From contig MPUH01000019.1 of assembly GCA_001970955.1 (NCBI GenBank), forward strand, positions 62,001 to 126,000: a stretch of 64,000 bases of DNA, read 5' to 3'. Each line of letters opens with the position of its first letter. The first letter of the stretch is position 1. This DNA is from Stentor coeruleus. Its lineage: Eukaryota > Ciliophora > Heterotrichea > Heterotrichida > Stentoridae. Below the pieces are notes generated by a model, which did not search any database, was not told the DNA's origin, and saw only the letters and a program-made list of their open reading frames with translations. This document shows, in pieces, positions 22,672 to 34,671 of the stretch. The position numbers and the translations under genes were made by a program.

Positions 22672-25600
22672 TTAGTTATCTAAGTCAACTACTTGAGTTG
22701 TATCCAAATAAGATGGACTAGCAGGGAAGACAGCAGAAGGAATATTTCCTGTCTTAAAGTTTCCAGAACGTGTAGGACTAGTACTATACCCTATTTTTTT
22801 ATCAGTATCATGTCTTTGATATTCAAAAGAATTAGCTATATTAAACCTGGCTCCAATAACAGAAACAAGATTTTTTTGAGATTTGTACCTTTTAGAAACA
22901 AATTCCTCAACTCTTTCAGTCATTATCATTGCCATTCCAAACATTTCAAGAATACCAAAAACTGATGCTATAGCTGAACTAATAGTTAGCATAAAAGTTA
23001 ACTTGAAGATTCTTTTTGTTACAAGAACTGCTCCACTCATTCCTAGATTTATAGTCACACCAACACACTGTTCAAAATTGATACTGTATAAATATTACTC
23101 ATCTCCAGATTTTGATTCTCCATAGTTTGGTAAATTTTCTTGGCCAATATGATAGCCTGTAGTACCAGTTGGCCAATCAGAAGAATCTGATTCAAATACC
23201 TGAATATGAATTACAGATCTAGTAACTTCGAAGAAAAACTCAGACTTTTGAGTTCCTCTAAATACTGTACCATTTTTGTATTCAACTATAAATGATTTTT
23301 TACTAACTTCTCCTGGTATTGATGAAGATGATTCTACAGTAACTCTAATTCCTGAAGATAAAGCTGCAAACTCACAGAAATTATAAGTTATTGAACTATC
23401 TCCATTGAGAATAAGACCAGATTTTTTAAATCTTACTCTGCAGTTATTAGAATCCTCAGGCTTATAGCAAGTAATTTCTCCATCGATATCAGTAAAAAAC
23501 CTGTAGAAAAATTCGCTGCATTTTGTATAGCTGTTAGCTTCAGCTTTATTTTTTTTATTTCCATCTTTAGATTCATTTAAAATTTCTTCTAAAATACAAG
23601 TGCCTGGGTAATACAAAAAATCAGTATCAATCATAAAACTATCTGCAGCAAAAATTTCTTCACGAGTTATCGCAGGAACAAGAGCTTTAGTTTCTAGTAT
23701 ATTATTTTCTCTATAAGCTGTAAACTGTTGTGCTATAAAAATTACCTGAAAAATGCAAAAAACAATTGTGAATAGTCCTCCTAAAGATGTTCTGAATTTA
23801 ACAACAGGTTTTCCGATTTGTGTATTATGCTTTTCAGTAAAATAATCAATTTTTGATAATTTAGTTCTGAAATTCGGGTAAAAAAGATATATTAGAAACA
23901 GTAAAGTTCCAGTAAAATACACAAAGTAATAAACTCTACCATCAAAAGGATCAGATGATTTTGAAGCATAATCTTGAGGTTGGTGATCATAATTCACTAT
24001 AGTTTCATTAAGAAAAGATTCATTAATACTTCCAACAGGACAATAATTACCTTTTCCGCATTCTAAACATCTTTCTTTTCCAGTTTGATTATTGAAGAAG
24101 TTAAATGGACAAGGAAAGCATGACTCTTTACTTACTGAAGCTATTTTTAGATTATAAGTTCCTTCTGGACAAAGATCACAAGAATTTACTCCTGTATCTT
24201 CTTTATATGAACCATAATCACATGGTAAACAATTATCTCCATAAGTACCTGAACTACATTCTATAATCTTTAATTCCTCAGAACCAACAGGATGAATTTT
24301 ATAAAAATGGGTTAAAATAAAATGCTCTTTTATCATGTTACTATATCCTGCCCCTGAGAATCCTATATAAATATAGTTTGAATAATGTTCTGTATCAAGA
24401 GAGTATAAGTGAGTTTTTTTTTCATATATAAAATTGTGGATAACAGCTGTAGTGTTAGTACTATCTTCATCTATTTTAACTGCAAAAATCATGTCAGAAG
24501 TATACATTGACCATTTTTTTCCTCCTATGATAATACACCAATCAGATGTTGTTATAACACCAGCAGCAGACCAACTATACATTTCATTTAATTTTACAAG
24601 TTCACGAGCAGTAGATGTTTTAGCTTTGTTATCTATATCAATATTTAAAATGAAGATTGAATTTGAAGTTTTTCCAGTGATATATTCTCCTGTTGCAATA
24701 AAAATGTCTAAGCTCTTACCATCATGAGCATGATGACACCAACATTTATGATTATATAACTGAAGTTTTGCTAAAGATATGTTGTATGCATTAGCAGTAG
24801 ATACATCTAAATTATGCATGTCTATTGAAACAATCTCTGATGTTACTGATGATGGAGTTTTTCCTCCATGAATAATAATAAATTTTTCATGAGTCATCAT
24901 ACAGCAGCCATATCTTGGCTCAGGCTCAGGTTTTGGGAAAAATTCAGACCATGTATTTGTCCTAAGGTTGTACATGAAGAAATCATTAAATTCTGTGTCA
25001 AAATCTCTACCTCCAAACACAATTAGATAAAGACCTTGAAATATTGCACTACAATGATTATAGCGTGGAGATGGTGGAGTTCCGCTTGCAACAACTTCTG
25101 CCCATTTTTCTTCTATTAAATCAAATATAAAAAGGTCATTGTAACTGAATAAAAATTACACATTCAAGTGATCGGCTCCTCCAAATAATAATAAATCTGT
25201 GCCTACTCTAAAAAGTGTATAACTATGCCTCCTTTCGAAAACATATGTACTTTCAAATAGGATAGAAAAAGTTCTACTATGGAAATTTATTTCATAAACA
25301 GAATTAAATTCACCTTTTGAATTGCCGCCACAAAAAAGATAGTAAGTTTCTTCATTAGGAATAACAGCAAACATACTTATCATCATTGTCTTAGCTATAG
25401 TGAAAATACCCCATTTCCCTTTTTTAATATCAAGTTCTAGCACATTATCAAACTCAATATTTGATTGCAAATCTGATCCGTACATAACAAACATAGAATT
25501 ATTATAAACAGCCAGACCATGAAAGCTTCTTGGTTCTACAATTTTGCTTTCAGTATCATCAATTTCTAAAATACTCCATTTTTCTGTAATTAAGCTGAAA

Positions 25601-26268
25601 ATATATACAGCGAGTGATTCATTTTTTTCATTTCCTTCACTCATTCCCCATAAATATAAACTATTATCTTCACTATTAAAATCCATAGCTGCACCAACTC
25701 TAGGTTCAGGCATAAAATCGTTTTTGTATTGTTTCCATTCTAATGTATGCAAATTCAATCTATATTGAAATTACATATAAAAATTATTGGTAGCTGAGGT
25801 TTCATTATAACCTCCAAACATAGCCATATAGTCAATATTATTCCAATTATAATTTGCATAAGCTGAATAAGCTACTGGACCAGGTTTATCACCTTTAACA
25901 TCATTTTCAATCCAAATATTTTCTGTTACATTAAAACTCCAAAAATCAGCACTAGGACCATGATCACAGGCACCACCATACATATAAATCATATCATATA
26001 CTGTAGCCATTGCTGGAGCTACACGACCTTCAGGTATTAAAGGAGTTGTTAAGCTTACTTGCTCCCAATCATTGTTTTCTATTCCGAATTTCCACATTTG
26101 GTCACTGTAGGGTTCACCAAATTGACTGCCACCTCCAAATAAAAACGCATGGTTTATTTTATCGCAGTGTACACCTGATGCTAATCGTCTTGTTGTTGGT
26201 GGTGTTAAGAACGAAGGTATTGTTTTGACTTCAAGACTTTGAACCAAATAAAGCAAAAAAACAAGCAT
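22672..26268 (-). CDS. Kelch / cysteine-rich / three-pass membrane protein, paralog 4
   Basis: Exons on the minus strand: 26268-25775, 25759-25160, 25144-23215, 23199-23099 and 23083-22672, giving 1178 residues. Introns are four 15-mers at the conserved positions; the third (23214-23200, GTAATTCATATTCAG) is stop-free, as in paralog 3. The protein is very close to paralog 3. The membrane-proximal part and the last exon are nearly identical, while the kelch blades in exon 2 differ in patches (for example the segment around SILEIDDTESKIVEPRSF). This mosaic pattern suggests recent duplication plus gene conversion, or faster change in the extracellular blades. Signal peptide MLVFLLYLVQSLEV. Confidence 0.92.
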
Positions 26269-26452
26269 TGGTGAATTTATTATAATGGCACTTAATGCTT
26301 ATTCAAAGAGCTAAATTTATTTTCAAGATAAGTGTATCTAGATAGGAAAATATGTAGACAAATGTTTATGAATTCTTAGATAAAGTGGTATATTAGAAAT
26401 CATATTTAAATCATAGTTATAATTATTATACTAAATTATTTAGAATTTTATT
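26269..26452. other. Upstream region of paralog 4
   Basis: AT-rich sequence next to the start of paralog 4 (minus strand), presumably its promoter. No motif is recognised. The rest of this spacer consists of the two tandem repeats listed next. Confidence 0.45.
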
Positions 26453-26580
26453 TAAACTTAGAAAAAAAAGTATTATATCAAGCTAATAATATTAAATTAT
26501 CAATGAATACCTTTTTAAACTTAGAAAAAAAAGTATTATATCAAGCTAATAATATTAAATTATCAATGAATACCTTTTTA
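26453..26580. repeat. Tandem duplication, 63-bp unit, two copies
   Basis: A 63-bp unit beginning TTAAACTTAGAAAAAAAAGT occurs twice head to tail with essentially no differences. Its perfect identity in non-coding AT-rich DNA points to a very recent event or an assembly artefact. Confidence 0.9.
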
Positions 26581-26631
26581 AACTATTATATAAGCAAAAA
26601 AATATTTTGCATAACTTACCTAATATTATAA

Positions 26632-26725
26632 CTTAAATTATATACCTTTACATTTTTATAAATAGATTACTTAATTATCTTAAATTATATACCTTTAAAT
26701 TTTTATAAATAGATTACTTAACTAT
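26632..26725. repeat. Tandem duplication, 47-bp unit, covering the stop of paralog 5
   Basis: A 47-bp unit beginning CTTAAATTATATACCTTTA is repeated twice with only a few differences. The right copy includes the stop codon and last codons of paralog 5 (minus strand); the left copy lies just 3' of the gene. The unit therefore duplicated the stop/3' UTR junction. Confidence 0.85.
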
Positions 26726-29700
26726 CTAATTCAATGACTTGAGTTGTATCTATATAAGTTGGATAAGCAGGGAAAATAATAGAATGATCTTTTCGTGCCT
26801 TAAAGTTTCCAGAACGTGTAGGACTATCCATGTAAGTCAACTTTTCATCATTATCAGTTTTATGATATTCAAAAGAAGTATTTATAATAAGTCTGGTTCC
26901 AATAATAGAGTTAAGATTTTTTTGTGATTTATACTTTCCTGAAACATATTCATCAACTCTTTCAGTCATTATCATTGCCATTCCAAATATTTCAAGAATA
27001 CCAAAAGCTGATGCTATAGCTGAGCTAATAGTTAACATAAACGTAAGCTTAAAAATCCTTTTTGTTACAAGAACTGCTCCACTCATTCCTAGATTTATAG
27101 TCACACCAACACACTGTTCAAAATTTATACTGTATAAATATTACTCTTCTCCAGATTTTGATTCTCCATAGTCTGGTAAATTTTTCTCTCCAATATGATA
27201 ACCTGTAGTACTAGTTGGCCAATCAGAAGAATCTGATTCAAATACCTAAATATGAATTACAGATCTGGTAACTTCGAAGAAAAACTCAGACTTTTGAGTT
27301 CCTCTAAATACTGTACCATTTTTGTATTCAATTATGAATGATTTTCTACTAAATTCTCCTGGTATTGATGAAGATGATTTTGTAGTAACTCTGATTCCTG
27401 AAGCTAAAGCTTGAAACTCACAGAAATTATAAGTTATTGAACTATCTCCATTGAGGATGAGACCAGATTTTTCGAATCTTACTCTACAGTTTTTAGAATT
27501 TTTTGGTTTATGGCATGTAACTTTTCCATCGATATCATTAAAAGAAATATAAAAGTAATCGCTACATTCTACATAGTCATTATTAGCCTCACTATCATTT
27601 ATTAATTTTTCTGAAATGCAAATGCCTGGGTAATACAAAAAATCAGTATCAATAATAAAACTATCTGCAGCAAAAACTTCATTACGGGTTATCGCAGGAA
27701 CAAGAGCTTTGGTTTCTAGTATATTATTATTTTTATATTCTGTAAACTGTTGTGCTATAAAAATTAACTGAAAAATACAAAAAACAATTGTAAATAGTCC
27801 TCCTAAAGATGTTCTGAATTTTACAACAGGTTTTCCCATTTGTGTGCTATGCTTTTCAGTAAAATAATCAATTTTAGATAGCTTAGATCTAAAATTTGGG
27901 AAGAAAAAATATAATAGAAATAATAAAGTTCCAGTAAAATATACAAAGTAATAAACTCTACCATCAAAAGGATCAGTTAAGTTTGAAGCATAGTCTTGAG
28001 GTTGATAATCATAATTTACTATAGTTTCATTAAGAATAGCTTCATTAATGCTCCCAACAGGACAAAAATATCCTCTTTCACATTCTAAACATCTCTCTTT
28101 TCCAGTCTCAAAATTGAAATAATTAAATGGACAAGGAAAGCAAGACTCTAAACTTGCTGAAGCTAATCTTGGATTATAAGTTCCTTCAGGACAATCAGTG
28201 CAAGATCCATTACCTGTATTTTCTTTATATGTACCATATGGGCATGGCATACAATCATCTCCATAAGTACCTGAACTACATTCTATAATCTCATATTCCT
28301 TAGTTGTATTAGGATAAATTTTAAAAAATTGGGATAAAATATAATGCTCTTTAACCATATCGCTATATCCTGCTCCTGAAAATCCTATGTAAATATAATT
28401 TGAATAATGCTCAATATCTATAGAATATAAATATATTTCATTTTCGTATTCAAACTCATAGATATCAGGTGTAGCAGCGTTGTCACTATTATTTATTTTA
28501 ACTGCAAAAAATTTGTCAGAAGTATACAATGACCATTTTTTCCCTCCTATAATAATACACCAATTTTCTGTTGAGACAACTCCAGCTGCAGACCAACTAT
28601 AAGATTCGTTAAAATTTACAAGTTCACGAGCAGTAGATGTTGTAGCTTTGCCATCAACATTACAATTTATTATAAATATTGAACTTGAAGTCTTTCCAGA
28701 ACTATATTCTCCTGTAGCAATATAAATTAGCAAGGATGAATCATCTGGAGTATGATGCGACCAGCATCTATGATTATATAATTCAAGATTTGATGAAGGA
28801 AAATCAAATGTTCTGACATAGGTTACATCTAAATTGTGCATATCAACTGTGAAGATCTCAGATGTTACTGATGATGGAGTTTTTCCTCCTTGGACAACAA
28901 TAAATTTTTCATGAGCCATCATACAACAGCCATATCTTGGCTCAGGCTCAGGTTTTGGATAGAATTGAGACCATTTATTTGTTCTTAGATTGTAAAGGAA
29001 GAAGTCATTAAATTCTGTGGTAAAATCTTTTCCACCAAATACAATTAAATAAAGACCTTGGAATATTACACTACAATGATTATAGCGTGGAGATGGCGAA
29101 GTTCCAGTTGCAACTACTTCAGACCATTTTTCTTCGATTAAATCAAATATTAAAAGTTCATTATAACTGAATAAATATTACACTTTCAAATGATTAGCAC
29201 CTCCAAAAAGTATTAGATTAGTGCCTACTCTAAAAAGTGTATAACTATGCCTCCTATCAAAAACAAAAGTATTATCAAAAAGTACATTAAAGAATTTTTT
29301 TTCAAAGTTTATTTCGTAAACAGAATTATACTCACCTTCTAGGTTGCCTCCACATATAATATAGTATTTTTCTTTATCAGGAATAGTTGCAAACATACTT
29401 ATTTTAATTTTTTTTGCTGTTGTAAATATACCCCATTTCCCATTTTTAATATCAAGCTCCAGCACATTGTCAGGTTGAGTTTTCGATTGCGGATCTGATC
29501 CATACAAAACATACATAAAATTATTATAAATAGCAAGGCCGTGAAAGTTTCTTGGTTGAACAAAATCGTTTTCCTCATAGTCAGTTTCTAAAATACTCCA
29601 CTTTTCTGTTTTTAAATTAAACACATAGACAGCAAAGGATTCATTCCTATCATTCCCTTTACTGATTCCCCATAAATATAAGCAATTATCTTCTTTATTA

Positions 29701-30290
29701 AATTCCATCGCTGCACCAATTCTTGATTTAGGCATAAAATCGTTTATATATTGCTTCCATTCTAGAGTAATCAAATTCAAACTATATTGAAATTACATAT
29801 AAAAATTGTTGGTAGCTAAAGAATCGTTATATCCTCCAAACATAGCCATATAGTCAACATTATTCCATTCATAATTTGCATAAGCTGAATAAGCTAATGG
29901 GCCAGGATTATCACCTAAAATGTCTATTTCGATCCAAATACTTCTTGGTATGTTAAAACTCCAAAAATCAGCACTAGGACCATGGTCGCAAGCACCACCA
30001 TATATGTAAATCATATCACCAGATACTGCCATTGCTGCAGCTATACGAGCTTCAGGCATTGATGGAGTTGTGAGGCTAGTTTGCTCCCACATATGGTCTG
30101 AAAGCCCGAATCTCCATATTTCATCACTGTAGGGTTTACCAGATTGACTACCACCTCCAAATAATAAAGCATGGTTTATTTTAGCACAATAAACACCTGA
30201 TAGCAAGCGTCTTGGGGTCGGAGGTGTTAAAAACGAAGGTATTGTAGTTATATTTAAACTTTGAGCCAAATAGAACAGAAAAATCAGCAT
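26718..30290 (-). CDS. Kelch / cysteine-rich / three-pass membrane protein, paralog 5
   Basis: Exons on the minus strand: 30290-29797, 29781-29182, 29166-27261, 27245-27145 and 27129-26718, giving 1170 residues. All four introns are 15 nt. The third (27260-27246, GTAATTCATATTTAG) differs from those of paralogs 3 and 4 by one base, which creates an in-frame TAG; this proves that the homologous position is an intron. Signal peptide MLIFLFYLAQSLNI, kelch blades, cysteine-rich segment (CSSGTYGDDCMPCPYGTYKENTG) and three membrane segments as in the others. It lacks most of the lysine-rich insert of paralog 3 after the second membrane segment. The 101-nt exon 4 and 412-nt exon 5 lengths equal those of paralogs 3 and 4. 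Confidence 0.92.
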
Positions 30291-32470
30291 TGCTGAATTA
30301 ACTATAAATGAACTAAATGTTTGATAATTAAATCAATATAATCTACTATCTTAAATACAAATTAAATAAATATTTTATATTGGAAAGCACAAGGTAAATT
30401 AATTGAAATATTACTAATCAAAGATTAACGAAAGTAATAATATTGTTTTGCAATTGAAATGAATATATAACTTAAATTTTTTATATATGCGATATTTTTG
30501 TTAGAATTTGCAAATCTATCTGATATTTGTATTTAATGCTTTGAAATTGTGTGTCGTAAGGATATGGCAACTTTCATCAATACTCATACTTTTAGATCGA
30601 ATTTTAACTATCAAAAATCGTAGGTTTAGTAATATTTATAGCTCTAATAAAGCATATGGATTATATTGAGAAAGGGCCTAAAAATTATGATTTATCAAAG
30701 ACTATAAAAGTATAGTTTAATGAAAGTAGGCTAATATTTCAAAATCATATTACCAAATGAGATATTATTTAAAGGAATAAAACTTAGGTATAAAAAATAT
30801 AAATTAGATAGGCTATTTGTAAGTATTGACAAATTATTTTAAGCTTCAAGATATAATGCTTGTATAGGTGATTAGGTATAAATAAAACTATGACTTAAAT
30901 TTAATAATGCCTTAGCTTTGAGCTGCATATTTTCTACTAAACTGCATTTTACCTAGTATGATTAGCATTAAGAATCACTGCTACAATTATTAGCAAATTA
31001 TATATTTTTTAACTCATATATTTTTCTCTTTCTCTTTTTTCATTTACATTTACCATTTTCTTAACTATTATCTTAGTGATTAACTACTTTCAAATTAAAT
31101 AAACCCCAGCCTTAGTTCTTAATATTGCTATAAGAACTAAATTATTTATTAAATAAAATTCTTATTCTTAAAATATATAAAGATAACATAAAAATCTTAA
31201 ATTAAGCAAGTTTATAAAAATGAACATATACTCATAAACAGTTTTATATAAAAATATTCTCTTTGCATAGTATTACCAGAAATAGTTTTTATATTATAAA
31301 TATTTAAGTTTTCTTGTCTTAATCCTATTTTATTCACTTCTGATAAAAACTGCATATCTCCAGCAAAGATTATAATTTTTTTAGATGATAATAATATGCA
31401 GAAACTAAAATTCTAGTCTTCGATGATGATGCTGACAGTCGAAAATCAAAATTGTTACAAATATTGCAGGAATAATAATAGAAAAATATGCTTCTAAGCC
31501 ATCATGAAAGCCGGGGGAACTATTAAAAGCTTCTAAGTATTGTGCTAATAAAAATCCCTAATAAGCTCATGACTTGAAAAGATTATTTCATGTAAACATA
31601 AAAAACCTAATAATTTTATATTCGAAAATAACAGAAATACAATAAATCTTGCTATAACAGTATAGAATTTCCTATCTTATCTAAAAAATACTTCCTATAA
31701 TGATACCATGATTATCCCATCAAGCAATAATACAAAAAATCTTATCAAATAACTAGATAGGAGCTAAAAAAAGTTGCTAATTATTTAGAGGCTTTTTATC
31801 AATCGCTGATATATTTTTAATTTCAAAATTAGCTTGGCCTTTAAGCTCTTAATTGACGAAAATACTTGTAAAAGTTATAAAAATGTAATTGAATAATCTG
31901 ATCATATATATCAAAAAAATATTTCAAAGCTGTTTAAGGAAATCTAATCCTAAGTGAAAATCATATTAAACTATCTAAAGAAAATGAAAACTTGGGAAAA
32001 AGCTTCATGGTAAAACCCAGGAAGTGCAATCAAAGAAAAAACACTAAAAGAAAAATTAAGATCAACAAAAAGACATATGAGAAAAAATAAAGGAAAATAC
32101 AAAGGAAAACAGAAAAGGAAACTAAAGCTAATCCTGAAGCTAAGGGGGATAAAATCGAAAGTAGTATAATAAGAAATAAAAGACTAATAAGTTTTTAAGA
32201 TTGAAAAGCAAATACGGAGAAGCGAAAAATATTTCAGAATAAGCATAATAATATAAAAAAATTAATAGATTTTCTTTTGAATTTGGATTTTAGTATTATT
32301 GAGATTTTGATTTCTATTTGCAATCAGTTATTAAGTGTAATATTTAAGGGAAAGTAAAAAGAGAGATGTAGGGATTGAACACTTGCTTAGTCGGATTTTT
32401 TTTCATAATGGTATTTCCCTTAGTGAAATTCTTCCTCAAAAGCATGGGGAAGATATATTGATTTATTATA
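30291..32470. other. Long AT-rich spacer with decayed coding scraps
   Basis: 2.2 kb without an intact gene. Protein-like fragments appear on + near 30656-30880 (starting MDYIEKGPKNYDLSKTIK) and near 31938-32198 (lysine-rich). Both are interrupted and not identifiable. The remainder shows nothing recognisable. Like the spacer inside the kelch array, it may represent genes lost next to the duplicated block. Confidence 0.4.
31938..32198 (+). pseudogene. Possible decayed lysine-rich coding fragment
   Basis: An 87-codon frame, open except for a single internal stop, reads as a basic protein segment (ENHIKLSKENENLGKSF, then KPRKCNQRKNTKRKI, then NPEAKGDKIESS). No 15/16-nt intron removes the interruption. 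No homology is recognised. Confidence 0.3.
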
Positions 32471-32833
32471 ATGAAAACAAGGTTTACATCTAATGCAAAA
32501 ATTTGTGGTATCTGTCTAAGTGAAATCGGTATCCAAGGAGTGATTAATTCTTGCTGCCACGAGTTCTGTTTCAACTGCATTTCCAAGTGGTCAGATGTAA
32601 TTTCTACATAGATCGAAAATAAATGTCCAGTCTGCAAGGCTACATTCCTAAAAATCACATCAGAATTCCAGCGAAAACAATACCGATCAGTGAAAATGAA
32701 GAAAAAAGTGAACTATGTCAACCATAAAACCCAAAAGTGTAATTTGAACCTTTTAGCCCTTATAGAAACAGCAGAACAAATCCTAACACACGAGTTCTAT
32801 CAATTATTAACACCTCTTCGTTACGATTTATAA
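32471..32833 (+). CDS. Small RING-finger protein
   Basis: Two exons (32471-32596 and 32612-32833) joined across the 15-nt intron GTAATTTCTACATAG, giving 115 residues. The RING starts at residue 12: CGICLSEIGIQGVINSCCHEF, then CFNCISKWSD | IENKCPVCK. This is a C3HC4 pattern with spacing C-x2-C ... C-x-H-x2-C-x2-C ... C-x2-C. The intron splits the RING between its second and third cysteine pairs. The pattern resembles the RINGs of TOPORS/PHRF1-like proteins, which act as E3 ubiquitin or SUMO ligases; E3 activity here is inferred. The remaining 55 residues are basic. The split makes the gene easy to miss because the second exon has no ATG near its start. It lies about 100 bp upstream of the transporter gene. 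Confidence 0.85.
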
Positions 32834-32902
32834 ATTAGTATTATTAGTTAAGATTTATCGTCCGCCGAGTGCAGACCAAGTCCTTTGTTATGAACGATTT
32901 AT

Positions 32903-32910
32903 TATATAAA
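32903..32910 (+). promoter_or_regulatory. TATA-like box upstream of the Spinster-like gene
   Basis: TATATAAA 32 bp before the ATG at 32935, in the 101-bp gap after the RING gene. Similar strings occur near many starts here, but AT-rich DNA produces them by chance. Confidence 0.3.
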
Positions 32911-32934
32911 AAGTGCAATAAACATTTTTAATAA

Positions 32935-34242
32935 ATGGCTTGGCAAATATCTTCATGGGCAGCTTTGATATATTTGACTTTTACAAACATGATGATTTAT
33001 GCTGATAGAGGGATTCTAGCATCTGTAATAAAAACTCTAGAAAGTTCAGATGAAGGTATGGGTCTTTCTAATGAAGAAGCTGGATCTTTAGGGTCGATTT
33101 TTATGTTTGGGTTTATGTTGACAGGATTTTTCTTTGCCCATTATTCTCAAATGAAGCATCCATTCACATTGATTGCTGGAGGGCTTTTTTTATGGAGTCT
33201 TACAGCTTTAGGTACAGGATTATCGAGAAATTATTGGGAATTAGCTGTGGCTAGAGGTGTTTCTGGGGTTGGAGAAGTAAGTTTTGCTTGTTTAGGGCCA
33301 CCACTTGTATTAGAATATGCGCCAAGTAATAAGAAAAGCACATGGATTGCCGTGTTTTATTCAGCTATTGCATTAGGAGCTTCGTTTGGGTATATATTTG
33401 GGGCGAGTATTGCTTATTATTTTAATGCTTGGTATTATCCATTTTATTTTGAAGCTGTGATTATTTTTGTATTATGCCTTTTTGCTTTAAGTATTGAGAA
33501 AGATCCAACACTTGTAGCACTTAAAGAAGATTCAAGTCCTTTATCACTAGGAAAACAATTAAAAATATTGTTTCAAAATGCTCAGTATGTGTTTATTATT
33601 TTAGGTTTTGCCGCATATATTTTCACTTTTGGTGGGATTTCGTTTTGGGTACTTTTTAGCTAGGGACCGTTTATTCTCCAGAAGGAATATGAAATGTCTC
33701 AGTTAATGGCCACAAGAATAATGGCTGGGATTACAATAGGCTGTGGATTTACAGGAACTATTATAGGGTCATTGATACTTGATAAGAATTTGAAAAAGTA
33801 TTATGATGCAGAAAAAATCAATGAAATCAGTCAAGAAAAACTCAAGTTTATATCTGTAGAAAAGTCAAGTTATATGCTACTTATAGTTATGATTTTAGCT
33901 ATAATTTTTGCTGTAGGGGGAAGTGCGATAGGTCAATTTTATTATTATATTATAGGTTATGCAATTGCTGCTATATTCCTTTTTGCGTATTTTTTATACA
34001 GAGGAAAAGGTCCTGTAGCAATAGCTATGATGAATTGTGTTGATAAAGAAATGAGAGGTCAAGCTAATGCAGTAGCTATTTTCTTTATGCATATGTTTGG
34101 GGATTTTCCAGCACCTTTTTTTATAGGATTTTTGTTTGATACTTTTAGTATTTATGTTGGAGTTTTAGTTTTGTTTTCATGGCTAGGCTTTGCTGTTATT
34201 ATGTGGGGCATTTCTTGGAATATATCGGTAAGATATATTTAG
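32935..34242 (+). CDS. Spinster-like major facilitator transporter
   Basis: Two exons, 32935-33648 and 33664-34242, joined by the 15-nt intron GTACTTTTTAGCTAG, giving 430 residues. Splicing restores SFWGPFILQKEYEM, as expected for a membrane helix followed by a loop. The protein has about 12 hydrophobic segments. The N-terminal half carries NMMIYADRGILASVI and the MFS loop 2-3 region, then ARGVSGVGEVSFACLGPPLVLEYAP. The ADRG/GVGEASF-type signatures match the Spinster (SPNS) family, whose animal members export sphingosine-1-phosphate or lysolipids from lysosomes and the cell surface. Substrate here is unknown. No leader peptide is needed; the first helix begins almost at the start. Confidence 0.88.
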
Positions 34243-34671
34243 AGGTTCCATGGAGCATCTTGCAAACATATTATGCATAACTTTTTTAGAAAAAGTAAAG
34301 GGCTTTTATATAATTAGATTTTAACTTAAGGTTTTATAATATATTAGGAAATAGATCAAGTTAATGTAAATTTTATTGTGGAATTATGATTGAATTTACT
34401 ATAGGATATTGTATAACAAAAAAATCATTGACTTTAAGTTTTATGATAGGAATGATTTTATATTTTAACTAAATTATTTGATAAAATTGTGATTTGTGAC
34501 TAAAATTTGCTTAAAAAATCACTTCATCCATTTCAAAAAAAAAATCCACATAAAAAGCTATTTAAAAACATGTTTGTATACAATTTAAAAGAATCTCTAA
34601 TAATAACTAAAAAAAAAACACTCAATCTAATACTGTCAAATGAAAATCAATTAAATATAATTCGCAATTAA
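34243..34671. other. Intergenic, nothing recognised
   Basis: AT-rich spacer with A-runs. The last 150 bp before 34672 are C-rich and G-poor on the + strand, as in other upstream regions here. Confidence 0.5.

Noticed and set aside
22693-23125. Plus-strand frames over the last exons of kelch paralog 4
   Set aside because: Antisense shadows; the minus-strand frame matches four paralogs.
32344-32658. 104-codon minus-strand frame
   Set aside because: Antisense to the RING gene; the plus strand has the full cysteine/histidine pattern once the intron is removed.
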